From Rhodanobacter sp. C05 (lineage in GTDB: Bacteria; Pseudomonadota; Gammaproteobacteria; Xanthomonadales; Rhodanobacteraceae), in the NCBI RefSeq assembly GCF_002001165.1, contig NZ_MUNQ01000026.1:185988-249987 (forward strand): 64,000 nt of DNA. The letters are read 5' to 3'. The notes under the pieces are model-generated. The model saw only the letters and a list, made by a program, of their open reading frames with translations. It did no database searches and was not told the DNA's origin. Below, piece after piece: positions 1 to 8,443 of this stretch (its first letter is position 1; each line of letters starts with the position of its first letter). The position numbers and the translations under genes were made by a program.

Positions 1-1068
1 TTCATCACCATCGCCTGCGGTGCGGTATCCGGCTGGCATTCGATCATCGCCTCCGGCACCACCCCCAAGCTGCTCGCCAACGAGGGCCAGGCACGACTGG
101 TCGGCTATGGCGGCATGCTGATGGAAGCGTTCGTGGCGATCATGGCGCTGATCGCCGCCGCCTCGCTGCACCCTGGTGTGTACTTCGCGATGAATTCGCC
201 GGCCGCAGTCGTCGGCAGCACCGTGCAGGATGCCGCCACCACGATCAGCCAGTGGGGCTTCGTGGTGACCCCGGACGAGTTGCTGCAGACCGCGAAGAAT
301 ATCGGCGAATCCAGCATCCTCGGCCGCGCCGGCGGCGCCCCGACCCTGGCCGTGGGCATGGCGCAGCTACTGCACAACATCATCCCCGGCAGCGGCATGA
401 TGGCGTTCTGGTACCACTACGCCATCTTGTTCGAGGCGCTGTTCATCCTCACCACGGTCGATGCCGGCACCCGCGTCGGCCGCTTCATGATCCAGGAGAT
501 CGCAGGGCTGATTCACAAGCCGCTGCAGGCCACCGAATCGTGGACCGGCAACCTGCTCGCCACCGCGATCTGCGTGGGCCTGTGGGGCTATTTTCTCTAT
601 CAAGGTGCAGTCGATCCGCTGGGCGGCATCAACACGCTGTGGCCACTGTTCGGCATCGCCAACCAGATGCTCGCCGCGATCGCCTTGATGCTGGCCACCG
701 TGGTGGTGGTGAAGCTGAAACGCGAGCGCTATGTGCTGGTGCCGGGGATCCCGGCGATCTGGCTGATCGTGTGTACGCTCACCGCCGGCTGGGAGAAGCT
801 CAGCGGCCCGATCAGCTTCACTGCTGCCGCGCAGAAATACGCGCAGGCGATGCAGAACGGCAAACTGCTGGCGCCGGCCAAGACGCCGGCCGCGATGCAG
901 CAGATCGTCACCAACAACTACGTCGACATGGCACTTACCGGCCTGTTCATGCTGCTGATCGCGGCGATGCTCGGCTTCTCGCTGCGCGCATTGATCCGCG
1001 CATGGCAAACCAATCACCCGACCGCGCACGAAGAACCGTACGTGGCGCTGAGCAGCGTCAGCAGCTGA
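1..1068 (+). CDS. cstA: Carbon starvation protein A (CstA/BtsT family transporter), C-terminal part
   Basis: The reading frame is open from base 1, so the gene begins upstream and only about 355 C-terminal codons are visible. The first residues (ITIACGAVSGWHS, then SGTTPKLLANE) match the highly conserved core of the CstA/BtsT family. These are inner-membrane proton-coupled carriers for peptides or pyruvate, induced by carbon limitation. Several hydrophobic helices follow (a PLFGIANQMLAAIALML segment and a last helix near residue 290 of the visible part), with a short polar tail. The gene is followed 10 bases later by a YbdD/YjiX gene, the usual partner. Family assignment is firm. Substrate (pyruvate or peptides) cannot be decided from this fragment. 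Confidence 0.93.
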   Translation, partial: FITIACGAVSGWHSIIASGTTPKLLANEGQARLVGYGGMLMEAFVAIMALIAAASLHPGVYFAMNSPAAVVGSTVQDAATTISQWGFVVTPDELLQTAKNIGESSILGRAGGAPTLAVGMAQLLHNIIPGSGMMAFWYHYAILFEALFILTTVDAGTRVGRFMIQEIAGLIHKPLQATESWTGNLLATAICVGLWGYFLYQGAVDPLGGINTLWPLFGIANQMLAAIALMLATVVVVKLKRERYVLVPGIPAIWLIVCTLTAGWEKLSGPISFTAAAQKYAQAMQNGKLLAPAKTPAAMQQIVTNNYVDMALTGLFMLLIAAMLGFSLRALIRAWQTNHPTAHEEPYVALSSVSS

Positions 1069-1078
1069 GGAGGCCGTC

Positions 1079-1282
1079 ATGAACAGGTCGATGCAGGCGC
1101 TTGAATCGGGTTGGAGGTGGGCGGTGCAAACCGCCCGCCTCTGCTGCGGCGTGCCCGACTACGATGCCTACGTAAGGCATCTGCATGAGCATCATCCCGA
1201 AAGAGATGTGCCCAGCTACAAGGAGTTCTTCCGCGAGCGGCAGGTGGCGCGCTACAAGGGTACCGGCGGGCGGTGTTGCTGA
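1079..1282 (+). CDS. YbdD/YjiX family small protein (DUF466, 'putative selenoprotein' family)
   Basis: A 67-residue soluble protein with the full family signature: GVPDYDAYVRHLHEHHP in the middle, then YKEFFRERQVARY and the invariant end GGRCC. Members are nearly always encoded directly after cstA or btsT and are thought to be needed for transporter activity; this copy keeps that place, 10 bases after the cstA stop. An AGGAGG-like ribosome site (GAGGAGGCCGTC) overlaps the cstA end and precedes the ATG. The family name 'selenoprotein' is historical; both terminal Cys codons here are ordinary TGC/TGT and the stop is TGA, which leaves a theoretical readthrough possibility but no SECIS-like hairpin is evident. 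Confidence 0.9.
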   Translation: MNRSMQALESGWRWAVQTARLCCGVPDYDAYVRHLHEHHPERDVPSYKEFFRERQVARYKGTGGRCC

Positions 1283-1296
1283 AAGCGGCACGCGAC

Positions 1297-1401
1297 CGTC
1301 GTCCCGGCGAAAACCGAGATCCGCGTTGCTGTGGTGAAGGGATAAGGGATGGCGCGTTGCGCTGTTGATGGTGCGATTCCGGCCTTCGCCGGAATGACGA
1401 C
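1297..1401. repeat. REP-like palindromic repeat pair
   Basis: The two ends are inverted copies of one short motif. At 1297 the sequence reads CGTCGTCCCGGCGAA and at 1385-1401 TTCGCCGGAATGACGAC, whose complement is the same motif with three extra bases (ATT). The same unit is found as a tight hairpin at 53628-53655. The element fills the convergent gap between the YbdD-like gene and the cyanophycin cluster. It is typical of dispersed extragenic palindromes in Xanthomonadales; no coding potential is seen. Confidence 0.6.
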
Positions 1402-1468
1402 TAGGGGATACAAGGCACCTCCATCGTGATGTCTTTTCTTCAAATCGTCGCGACTGAAGGAAACACAG

Positions 1469-3238
1469 TCACGGCAACGGCATGCCTGCGCGCCAGTTTG
1501 CGAGTTGCAAGCCAACCAGCAGCGCGACCACCGCTTGACGTGCTTGCGCGCCATGCGTGGGCAGCACCAGCACATCACCGTCATGCGCCCAGGCAAGCAG
1601 GCCGCGTACGGCGTCGAGTTCGTCGAGGCATTCGATCAGCGCATTCGCCGGTGTTCCCTGGTGTAGCAGCTCATCACGCAGGATGTGGGCAACCTCGCCT
1701 GACACGCGGCCACGCATGAAGCCTTCGATATCCTTCAGCACCACGCGCTGCGGGTCAAAGCTGGCGGCGACCGCTGCAAGTTCGCGAATATCCGCGTCCT
1801 CGCGATTGCCAGCCTGGCCCAGCACCAGACCTAGGTGCCCGTTGTTCAGTGATTTTGTCGCCACCTGCAGCAGGCCGCGCAACCCTTCCGGGTTGTGCGC
1901 GTAGTCGACGAACACCTGCAGCGCACCGAACTGCCAGTGCTGTAACCGACCGGGGTTGTCCGCATGCGTTTCGCCAAAGCGTGCCAGCACACTGGCGATG
2001 GTATCGGCCGGAATGCCCAGCGCCATGGCGCCCAACGCAGCCGCGGCGATATTCGCGATGTTGTAGATGGCGCTGCCGGCGAAGCTCAACGGCATCTGCA
2101 TGACAGCTCCGAGATCGTGATCGGCACCCTGATGGAACAGGCGCAGACGACCTTCGCGCATGCCGCAGGTACTGCGACCCTGTTCGCGTTGCGCGCGCAG
2201 CAGCGGATGCGCATCATCGAGCGCAAACCAGGCCAGCGGCACGGACAAGCCATCGGCCTGCCTGACCAGCACGGCATCATCGGCATTCAGCACCAGCAAG
2301 CCATCGCTGCCGAGCACACGGGCGACGGCGAGCTTGACCATGGCCAGGCCATCCAGATCGTGGATGCCGTACTCGCCGAAATGGTCGTCGCTGACATTGG
2401 TGACTACTGCGACATTTGCACGCTGCACGGCAATGCCACGGCGCAACATGCCGCCGCGAGCGGTTTCCAGTACGGCTGCTTCGACCTGCGGATGCCGCAG
2501 GACCACGCGTGCACCGGCGGGACCGGAGAAATCGCCCGCGCCGATGGCGTGACCGTCGACAAACACACCATCGGTGCAACTGTGTCCGGCATGCCAGCCA
2601 TGTGCACGCGCCATCGCAGCGAGCAGGCGCACGGTAGTGGTCTTGCCGTTGGAGCCGGTCACCAGCGCCACCGGAATATCGTGCAGCACTGCCCAGGGCA
2701 CCGCTTCGATCGCCGGCAGCTGTGTCAGTGGCCAGCAGCAGGCACCGGTGCCTTCGCCGATCGAGAACACATCGTCGTCAATCAGGACGGTGAGCCCACG
2801 CGCCTCGGCAGCCTGCACCAGGGCGCGCAGCCCGGGCCGGCGTTCGGCATCGGCAAATGCGCGCAACGTATGCAGCGCGGAGTCTTCATCCCATGCTGCG
2901 GGATGACCCGGCGCATGCATGCCTGCATCCACGGATGCATCGGCGAGCGTCGCCAGCCATGCCCATTCATTCACTTCGGTGGCGCTGAACAGCTGATCGA
3001 TCGGCGCTCCGATAGCCAAGGCCGCTCCACCGATGTGACGGCGTACCACAATCGCCGCATCAGCCCAGCCCAACGCGTGCCGTGCAAACTCTACACGGGC
3101 ACGCCAGCCGGCCAGCAAGGCATCGTCCGGCATGACGATCACGGTCTCCAGGACCGCACCGGCACCATCGAAGTACAGGTTGGAACCAGTGAGGCGGCGC
3201 GAATCGTCAAACGGCAAGACAGGGGGCAGGATGCTCAA
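1469..3238 (-). CDS. Mur-ligase-type protein, short CphA-like paralogue without ATP-grasp domain
   Basis: 589 residues. A roughly 190-residue N-terminal region (LTGSNLYFDGAGAVLE near the start, SAPID-like APIDQLFSATEVNEWAW near 80) is followed by a complete Mur ligase module: P-loop GSNGKTTT at about 193-200, ETARGGMLRRG, TNVSDDHFGEYG, LNADD and a C-terminal DYAHNPEGL. The same motifs occur in the C-terminal half of CphA next door (ETARGGLLRAG, LNADDPLVL), so it is a clear relative, but the ATP-grasp domain that extends the aspartate backbone is absent. The start is a TTG that overlaps the cphA stop (TTGA), so translation is coupled to cphA; the next Met is 35 residues in. Inference: it attaches an amino acid to cyanophycin side chains or makes a related amide bond. 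The exact reaction is unknown. Confidence 0.85.
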   Translation of the reverse strand: MSILPPVLPFDDSRRLTGSNLYFDGAGAVLETVIVMPDDALLAGWRARVEFARHALGWADAAIVVRRHIGGAALAIGAPIDQLFSATEVNEWAWLATLADASVDAGMHAPGHPAAWDEDSALHTLRAFADAERRPGLRALVQAAEARGLTVLIDDDVFSIGEGTGACCWPLTQLPAIEAVPWAVLHDIPVALVTGSNGKTTTVRLLAAMARAHGWHAGHSCTDGVFVDGHAIGAGDFSGPAGARVVLRHPQVEAAVLETARGGMLRRGIAVQRANVAVVTNVSDDHFGEYGIHDLDGLAMVKLAVARVLGSDGLLVLNADDAVLVRQADGLSVPLAWFALDDAHPLLRAQREQGRSTCGMREGRLRLFHQGADHDLGAVMQMPLSFAGSAIYNIANIAAAALGAMALGIPADTIASVLARFGETHADNPGRLQHWQFGALQVFVDYAHNPEGLRGLLQVATKSLNNGHLGLVLGQAGNREDADIRELAAVAASFDPQRVVLKDIEGFMRGRVSGEVAHILRDELLHQGTPANALIECLDELDAVRGLLAWAHDGDVLVLPTHGAQARQAVVALLVGLQLANWRAGMPLP

Positions 3239-6030
3239 TCGTCACTCTCGCGGGAGAAACGCACACCGCGTTCGTCGCGCACTACGTCGCCTAGATCCGC
3301 AAAGCTGGCCTCATCGAAGGAAGCCTCGGTCACTGGCGGCGTGATCGGCGTCGCACCGGGTTCCGCACGCAGCTCAGCCGCACCTTCGGGACGGAACTTG
3401 ATGATCTGCTTCCACGAACGCACCAGCGCATCGGCGAACACCAGCAGCAGGTCGCCGGCGCGGCCCATGCCCAAGGCGGCATCGATCGCCTTCTGCTCGT
3501 CCGGGATGATCGAGATTGCATCGTCCGTCACGCCGGCCGCACGCAGCGCGCGCGCCAGGATACCCGGCACCTCGTCGCCGTCACGGCCGCGCAGCGCATC
3601 GTCACGACGGCAGATGTAGTGGTCGAAGCGACCCGCCACCGCGTTGGCGATGGCTACCAGATCCTCGTCGCGACGATCGCCGGGACCGGCCAGCACCACG
3701 ATGCGGCGGCCGGTCACGTCGAGACGTCCGGCCAGATCGGCCATCACCGCCACCGCGTGCGCGTTATGGCCGTAGTCGAACAGCACCTTGAACGGATGCT
3801 CGCTGTACACGTTCATGCGCCCCGGCGCCTGGAAGAACGTGGTGTCGAACGTGCGCAGGCCCTGACGGATCGCGTCCAGCTTGATGCCGAGCGAGAACGC
3901 CATCGAGGCAGCGACCATCGCGTTCTGCACGTTGTGCAGCGCGCGCCCTTCCAGCGTGGCCGGGATCAGGTGCGTCCACAGCAACGGGATATGGCTGCCC
4001 TTGTCGTACAGCGTGATCATCGCGCCGTTGACGCCAGCCTCGAGCGCACAGGCACGGCCGCCCGCACGCACATGCTCGCGCACCAGCGCGTGCGACGGAT
4101 TCATGGTGACGTAGCAGATCACCTTGGCGTCGGTGTAGCCGGACATCTTCAGCACCAGCGGATCGTCGGCATTCAGCACCGCACAATCGGTGGCCACCTC
4201 GATCACGATGCGCTTGACCTCGGCGAGCTGCTCCAGCGTGTCGATGCCCTTCAGGCCGAGATGATCGGACTGCACGTTGAGCACGGCACCGACGTTGACC
4301 TTGGTCACGCCCATGCCGGCACGCAGCAGGCCGCCGCGCGCGGTCTCCAGCACGGCGATATCGATCTGCGGATCGGACAGCACCATGCGCGCCGACACCG
4401 GCCCGGTCATGTCGCCCTCGACCGTGCGCTGGCCGTCGATGTAGACGCCGTCGGTGGTGGTCAGCCCCGGCGTATAGCCGGCCATCTTGGTGATGTGCGC
4501 CAGCATGCGCGCGGTGGTGGTCTTGCCATTGGTGCCGGTGAGTGCCGCGATCGGCACCCGCGCCGGCGAGCCGGGCGGAAACAGCATGTCGATCACCGGG
4601 CCGGCCGCATCGCGCGGCGTGCCCTCGCTCGGACTCACGTGCATGCGGAAGCCCGGCGCAGCGTTGACCTCGCAGATGCCGCCACCGATGCTCTTGTAAC
4701 TCTCGGCGATATTGGTCGACAGGAAATCCACGCCGCCCACATCCAGCCCGATCGCGCGGATCGCGCGCACCGCCATGTCGCGGTTGTCCGGATGGATGAT
4801 GTCGGTGACGTCGGTGGCGGTACCGCCAGTGGAGAGGTTCGCGGTGGAACGCAGATAGACGATCTCGTCCGCCTTCGGCACCGACGCAGCGGTGTAGCCG
4901 ACGCGCTCCATCATCATGGTCGCCTGCGCATCGAGCTCGATCCGGGTCAGCACCTTCTCATGGCCGACGCCGCGGCGCGGATCGGCGTTCACGACCTCGA
5001 CCAGCTGCGCAATCGTGCTGTTGCCGTCGCCGATCACATGACCCGGCGTACGTCGTGTCGCCGCTACGAGTTCGCCGTTGACCACCAACAGCCGGTGATC
5101 GTCGCCGCTGAGGAAGTTCTCGACGATCACCGAGCGCGAGTGCTCGCGCGCGGCCTTGAAACCTTCGATGACTTCCTCATCGGTCATCAGGTGGATCGAG
5201 ATGCCGCGACCATGGTTGCCGTTGAACGGCTTGGTCACTACCGGCACACCTAATCGGCGTGCCGCACGTAGTGCACCCTCCTCGCTCTGCACCAGTTCCT
5301 GCTTGGGTACCGGCAGCCCGAGCGAGGCGAGGATCTTGTTGGTTTCTTCCTTGTCGCTGGCCAGCTCCACCGCGATGTGCGGCGTGCGCCCGGTCACCGT
5401 GGCCTGGATGCGCTGCTGGTATTTGCCGTGACCCAGCTGCACCAGCGACTGCTCGTTGAGGCGCAGCCACGGAATGTCGCGTTCCTCCGCCGCGCGCACC
5501 AGTGACGCTGTGGACGGTCCCAGCGCGCGACGCTGCGCATAGCGGATGAACTCGTCGCGTGCAGCCGGCCATTCCCAGCCTTCCGGCACGCTGCCACGCA
5601 CCTGAAGTTCCACGGGCAGCAACGAGGACAGCAGGCGCAGGGCCAGCTCACCGGCGGCGACACCCTCCTCCTTCTGCACGTATTCGTAGACCACCGAATA
5701 GACGCCCGGCTTGTCGATGCTGCGCGTCTTGCCGAAGGTGACATCTTCGCCGGCGACATTCTGCAGTTCGATCGCCACGTGTTCGAGTACATGGCCGAGC
5801 CAGGTACCGTCGCCTTCGCGCATGCGGCGGATGAAGCCTCCGGGTTCGCGATACGAGCAGCCGTGTTCGGCCAGTCCCGGCAGTGCAGCGATCAACCCAT
5901 CGACAAAGACTGGTCCCAACCGTCCGGTCGGCCATTGCTCCAGTTCACCCAGATCCAGCTCGAGCCGGATCACCGGGAAATGCGCATACAACGACGGGCC
6001 GACAAAAACGGAACGTTCCAGGATACGCAT
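3235..6030 (-). CDS. cphA: Cyanophycin synthetase
   Basis: A 931-residue enzyme that makes multi-L-arginyl-poly-L-aspartate without a ribosome. The N-terminal domain (MRILERSVFVGPSLYAHFPV) is followed by an ATP-grasp domain of about residues 210-480 (KPFNGNHGRGISIHL, ICEVNAAPGFRMH), which adds Asp to the backbone. The Mur-ligase-like domain, with P-loop GTNGKTTT near residue 497, ETARGGLLRAG and FDYGHNAHA, attaches Arg to the Asp side chain. Length and order fit bacterial CphA (about 870-930). An upstream in-frame Met exists at 6063, but the ATG at 6030 has GGGGAG eight bases upstream and agrees with the family N-terminus. The gene lies 127 bases after cphB and overlaps the next gene by four bases. 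Confidence 0.96.
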   Translation of the reverse strand: MRILERSVFVGPSLYAHFPVIRLELDLGELEQWPTGRLGPVFVDGLIAALPGLAEHGCSYREPGGFIRRMREGDGTWLGHVLEHVAIELQNVAGEDVTFGKTRSIDKPGVYSVVYEYVQKEEGVAAGELALRLLSSLLPVELQVRGSVPEGWEWPAARDEFIRYAQRRALGPSTASLVRAAEERDIPWLRLNEQSLVQLGHGKYQQRIQATVTGRTPHIAVELASDKEETNKILASLGLPVPKQELVQSEEGALRAARRLGVPVVTKPFNGNHGRGISIHLMTDEEVIEGFKAAREHSRSVIVENFLSGDDHRLLVVNGELVAATRRTPGHVIGDGNSTIAQLVEVVNADPRRGVGHEKVLTRIELDAQATMMMERVGYTAASVPKADEIVYLRSTANLSTGGTATDVTDIIHPDNRDMAVRAIRAIGLDVGGVDFLSTNIAESYKSIGGGICEVNAAPGFRMHVSPSEGTPRDAAGPVIDMLFPPGSPARVPIAALTGTNGKTTTARMLAHITKMAGYTPGLTTTDGVYIDGQRTVEGDMTGPVSARMVLSDPQIDIAVLETARGGLLRAGMGVTKVNVGAVLNVQSDHLGLKGIDTLEQLAEVKRIVIEVATDCAVLNADDPLVLKMSGYTDAKVICYVTMNPSHALVREHVRAGGRACALEAGVNGAMITLYDKGSHIPLLWTHLIPATLEGRALHNVQNAMVAASMAFSLGIKLDAIRQGLRTFDTTFFQAPGRMNVYSEHPFKVLFDYGHNAHAVAVMADLAGRLDVTGRRIVVLAGPGDRRDEDLVAIANAVAGRFDHYICRRDDALRGRDGDEVPGILARALRAAGVTDDAISIIPDEQKAIDAALGMGRAGDLLLVFADALVRSWKQIIKFRPEGAAELRAEPGATPITPPVTEASFDEASFADLGDVVRDERGVRFSRESDD

Positions 6031-6157
6031 GATCGGATCTCCCCAAGCCCGCAGGCTGGTCAACTGGCACGTAGGTTTATTTCGTCATTCGCTTGGCTCT
6101 TGCGCGGCGAACGAGATGCAGCATGGCGCGGGTTCCTGCAGACTTTCAATGACGTAT

Positions 6158-7006
6158 TCAGTGCGTGCCCTTGTTGACCGCCAGCGTGCCCGACGAGGCA
6201 CGCCGCGTGTGCAGGTTGAACGTCGCTCCCGCGATCAGGATGTGGATCTTCAAGCCGAGCAGGCAGACCGGCTGATTCTCGTCGGCGCGATCCATCGAGG
6301 AGAACTGCATCTCGCCCGCATCGACGACGGTGACCGCACCACTGCCCTCGACCTCGAGCGTGTTGTCCGGGCGGATGAACGCCGCGGTGTCCTCGTCGAG
6401 ACCGATGCCGATCGCGAACGGGTTGTAGGCAAGCGCGGCGAGCAGACGGCCAAGCCGATCGCGCTGGCGGAAATGCTGGTCGATCACGAAGCGGTTGGTC
6501 AGGCCCAGCCCCGGTGCGAGGCGCACGCTGCCGGCGGTCGGCGACGAGCCTTCCTTGCCGAACGCGATCATGTGCTCGCTGAGAATGCTGGCGCCCGCGC
6601 TGGTGCCGCCGACATGGACGCCCTGCGCATTGCGCGTGCGGATCAGCTGCGCGATCGGCGTGCCGCCGATCAGGGTCGAGATGCGCAGCTGGTTGCCGCC
6701 GGTGAAGAAGATGCCGCTGGCCTGTTCGATGCGCTGCATGCGGTTGCGCTCGCTGGTATCGCGACGCGTGTCGAAATCGAGCGCGGTGACCCGGCCCGCG
6801 CCAAGCTCGGAAAATATCTGTTCGTAGCGCGCACCGGTGTCGGGCAACTGGCTCGCGGTCGGAATCACCACGATATCCGCGGCATCACCGCCGCACAGAG
6901 CAACGAAACGCTCCAGGATGCGCGCATCGTTCTCCTTCTGCTCGGCACCGCCGATCGGAACGATCCAACCGCGCTGTTCGCCCTCACGGACCTTGCTTGG
7001 ACACAT
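6158..7006 (-). CDS. cphB: Cyanophycinase (peptidase family S51)
   Basis: 282 residues from the ATG at 7006. It is an exopeptidase that cuts cyanophycin to beta-Asp-Arg dipeptides. The family core is intact: IPTASQLPDTGARY, FFTGGNQLRIS, the nucleophile Ser136 in GGTSAGAS, then VIDQHFRQRDRLGRLL and GIGLDEDTAAF; these follow the order of the Synechocystis enzyme closely. No export signal is seen, so it acts in the cytoplasm. A GTG at 7039 is in frame, but the ATG has GAAGG five bases upstream and is preferred. Upstream there is a possible -10 box TAAGAT in the 86-base gap to iadA, so the gene may have its own promoter as well as readthrough from iadA. Confidence 0.95.
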   Translation of the reverse strand: MCPSKVREGEQRGWIVPIGGAEQKENDARILERFVALCGGDAADIVVIPTASQLPDTGARYEQIFSELGAGRVTALDFDTRRDTSERNRMQRIEQASGIFFTGGNQLRISTLIGGTPIAQLIRTRNAQGVHVGGTSAGASILSEHMIAFGKEGSSPTAGSVRLAPGLGLTNRFVIDQHFRQRDRLGRLLAALAYNPFAIGIGLDEDTAAFIRPDNTLEVEGSGAVTVVDAGEMQFSSMDRADENQPVCLLGLKIHILIAGATFNLHTRRASSGTLAVNKGTH

Positions 7007-7092
7007 GCAACCTTCACCCTGTTTCGGTTCGACTGACACTATCTTAGCTGTTGAGGGGCCAGAAGCCCGCCAAAACTGACCGGGCAGCCGCG

Positions 7093-8265
7093 TCAGCCCG
7101 GATGCTCGAACATGCCATGCCGTTCGACCCGGCCGCCACGCAGGTGCACCACACCGCTGGCGATCACGTCATGGGCCGCGCCCTCGGCATCCAGCACCAC
7201 CAGGTCCGCATCGGCACCGACCCGGATCTGACCCTTGGCCGCCAACCGCAACAACCGCGCCGGATTGCTGGTGAACGCGGGCAGCGCACGCTCCAGCGGC
7301 ACGCCACGCTGCAGCACCTCATTCAGGGTTTGCAGCAGCGCACCGGACTCGCCCACGCCCATGCGGCAGACGTGACCTTCGTGATCGAACACCGGCAGGC
7401 AGCCGCCAGCGTCCGAGCTGATCGTGATGCGTTCGGCAGGGGCGGCACTGTCCAGGAAACGGATCAAGCCATCGGCCGCGCTCCAGGCATCCTCGCCCTC
7501 CTCCACCGGAAACGCGGTGAGGTCGATCGTGCTGCCGCGTGCGGCCAGCTCCAGCGCCTCGTCGAACAGCGCCTTGCGGCGGTTCACGTGGGTGGGGTGG
7601 AACACGCGCGGCGGCAGTTCGCTCTGCTCCAGCGCGCGACGCACCAGGTCCAGTCCACGCGGACCATCGCCCAGATGCAGGTGCAGCACACCGGCCTTGC
7701 CCGTCATCAACCCGGCGACATGCGCGTCGGCAGCCAGTCGCAGCAGCTCGTCCAGTGTTGGCTGGCTGGAGCGATGATCGCTGATTGCCACTTCGCCGAT
7801 GCCGATCAGCGCCTCGATCAGCACCAGGTCGCCACGCACGCTGCCGGTCAAGGTACGCGGGGGTACGTGATAGCCACCAGTGAAGGCCAGCGCGCTCAGC
7901 CCTTCTTCGCGCAATGCATAGACCGTGGCCAGCAGGTCGCGCGGGCCACGCGCCACATCGTCCGTGCCGAGCAGGCCGATCACCGTGGTGATGCCCGCGC
8001 GAGTGAAGCGCGACACGCCGAGCGGCGGCACGCGCGTGCGGAAACCCGCCTCGCCACCACCACCGGTCACGTGCACATGGGCATCGATCAGCCCGGGGAT
8101 CAGCCGGCGCCCCTCAAGGTCGATGGTCTCCACCGCCAGCGTGGCCGGCAGCTCGGACAGCGTCGCTCCCATCCACAGGATGCGTCCGCCACCCAGCAGC
8201 AGATGCTGCTGCCCCAGCGGCTCGGGCGCATGGACCTGCGCGTTGCGTAACAGCATGAGATTCAT
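7093..8265 (-). CDS. iadA: Isoaspartyl (beta-aspartyl) dipeptidase, amidohydrolase superfamily
   Basis: 390 residues from the ATG at 8265. It hydrolyses beta-aspartyl dipeptides; beside cphB its likely substrate is beta-Asp-Arg, giving free Asp and Arg. Metal-site motifs match E. coli IadA: DAHVHVTGGGGEAG (His68/His70 equivalents), AISDHRS, LPPRVFHPTHVNR and TISSDAGG (Asp285 equivalent). One key position differs: the carboxylated bridging Lys162 of E. coli (in VKCAISDH) aligns with Glu here (GEVAISDH). Glu can fill that role in other amidohydrolases, so loss of function need not follow. The in-frame ORF extends upstream to 8370, but the N-terminus MNLMLLRNAQVHAPE fits the family. It is the first gene of the minus-strand cyanophycin cluster. 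Confidence 0.92.
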   Translation of the reverse strand: MNLMLLRNAQVHAPEPLGQQHLLLGGGRILWMGATLSELPATLAVETIDLEGRRLIPGLIDAHVHVTGGGGEAGFRTRVPPLGVSRFTRAGITTVIGLLGTDDVARGPRDLLATVYALREEGLSALAFTGGYHVPPRTLTGSVRGDLVLIEALIGIGEVAISDHRSSQPTLDELLRLAADAHVAGLMTGKAGVLHLHLGDGPRGLDLVRRALEQSELPPRVFHPTHVNRRKALFDEALELAARGSTIDLTAFPVEEGEDAWSAADGLIRFLDSAAPAERITISSDAGGCLPVFDHEGHVCRMGVGESGALLQTLNEVLQRGVPLERALPAFTSNPARLLRLAAKGQIRVGADADLVVLDAEGAAHDVIASGVVHLRGGRVERHGMFEHPG

Positions 8266-8443
8266 CGGTGCAGCGTGCCGATCACCCGTGATGTCGTCAA
8301 GCAGGATCGGGGCTGGGGACTTGTGGCAGGTATCCGCGACTGCGCGCCACAAGCACGCCGACTCGACCAATCACGCCGAGACCGCCACAATGATCAGTTA
8401 ATCTCCCGAGTCCCCGCATGTCCGACACTCCGGCACTCCCTGC

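Noticed and set aside
1079..1282. Selenocysteine at the end of the YbdD-like protein
   Set aside because: The family name suggests it, but the Cys codons are TGC/TGT and no SECIS-like hairpin follows the TGA stop.
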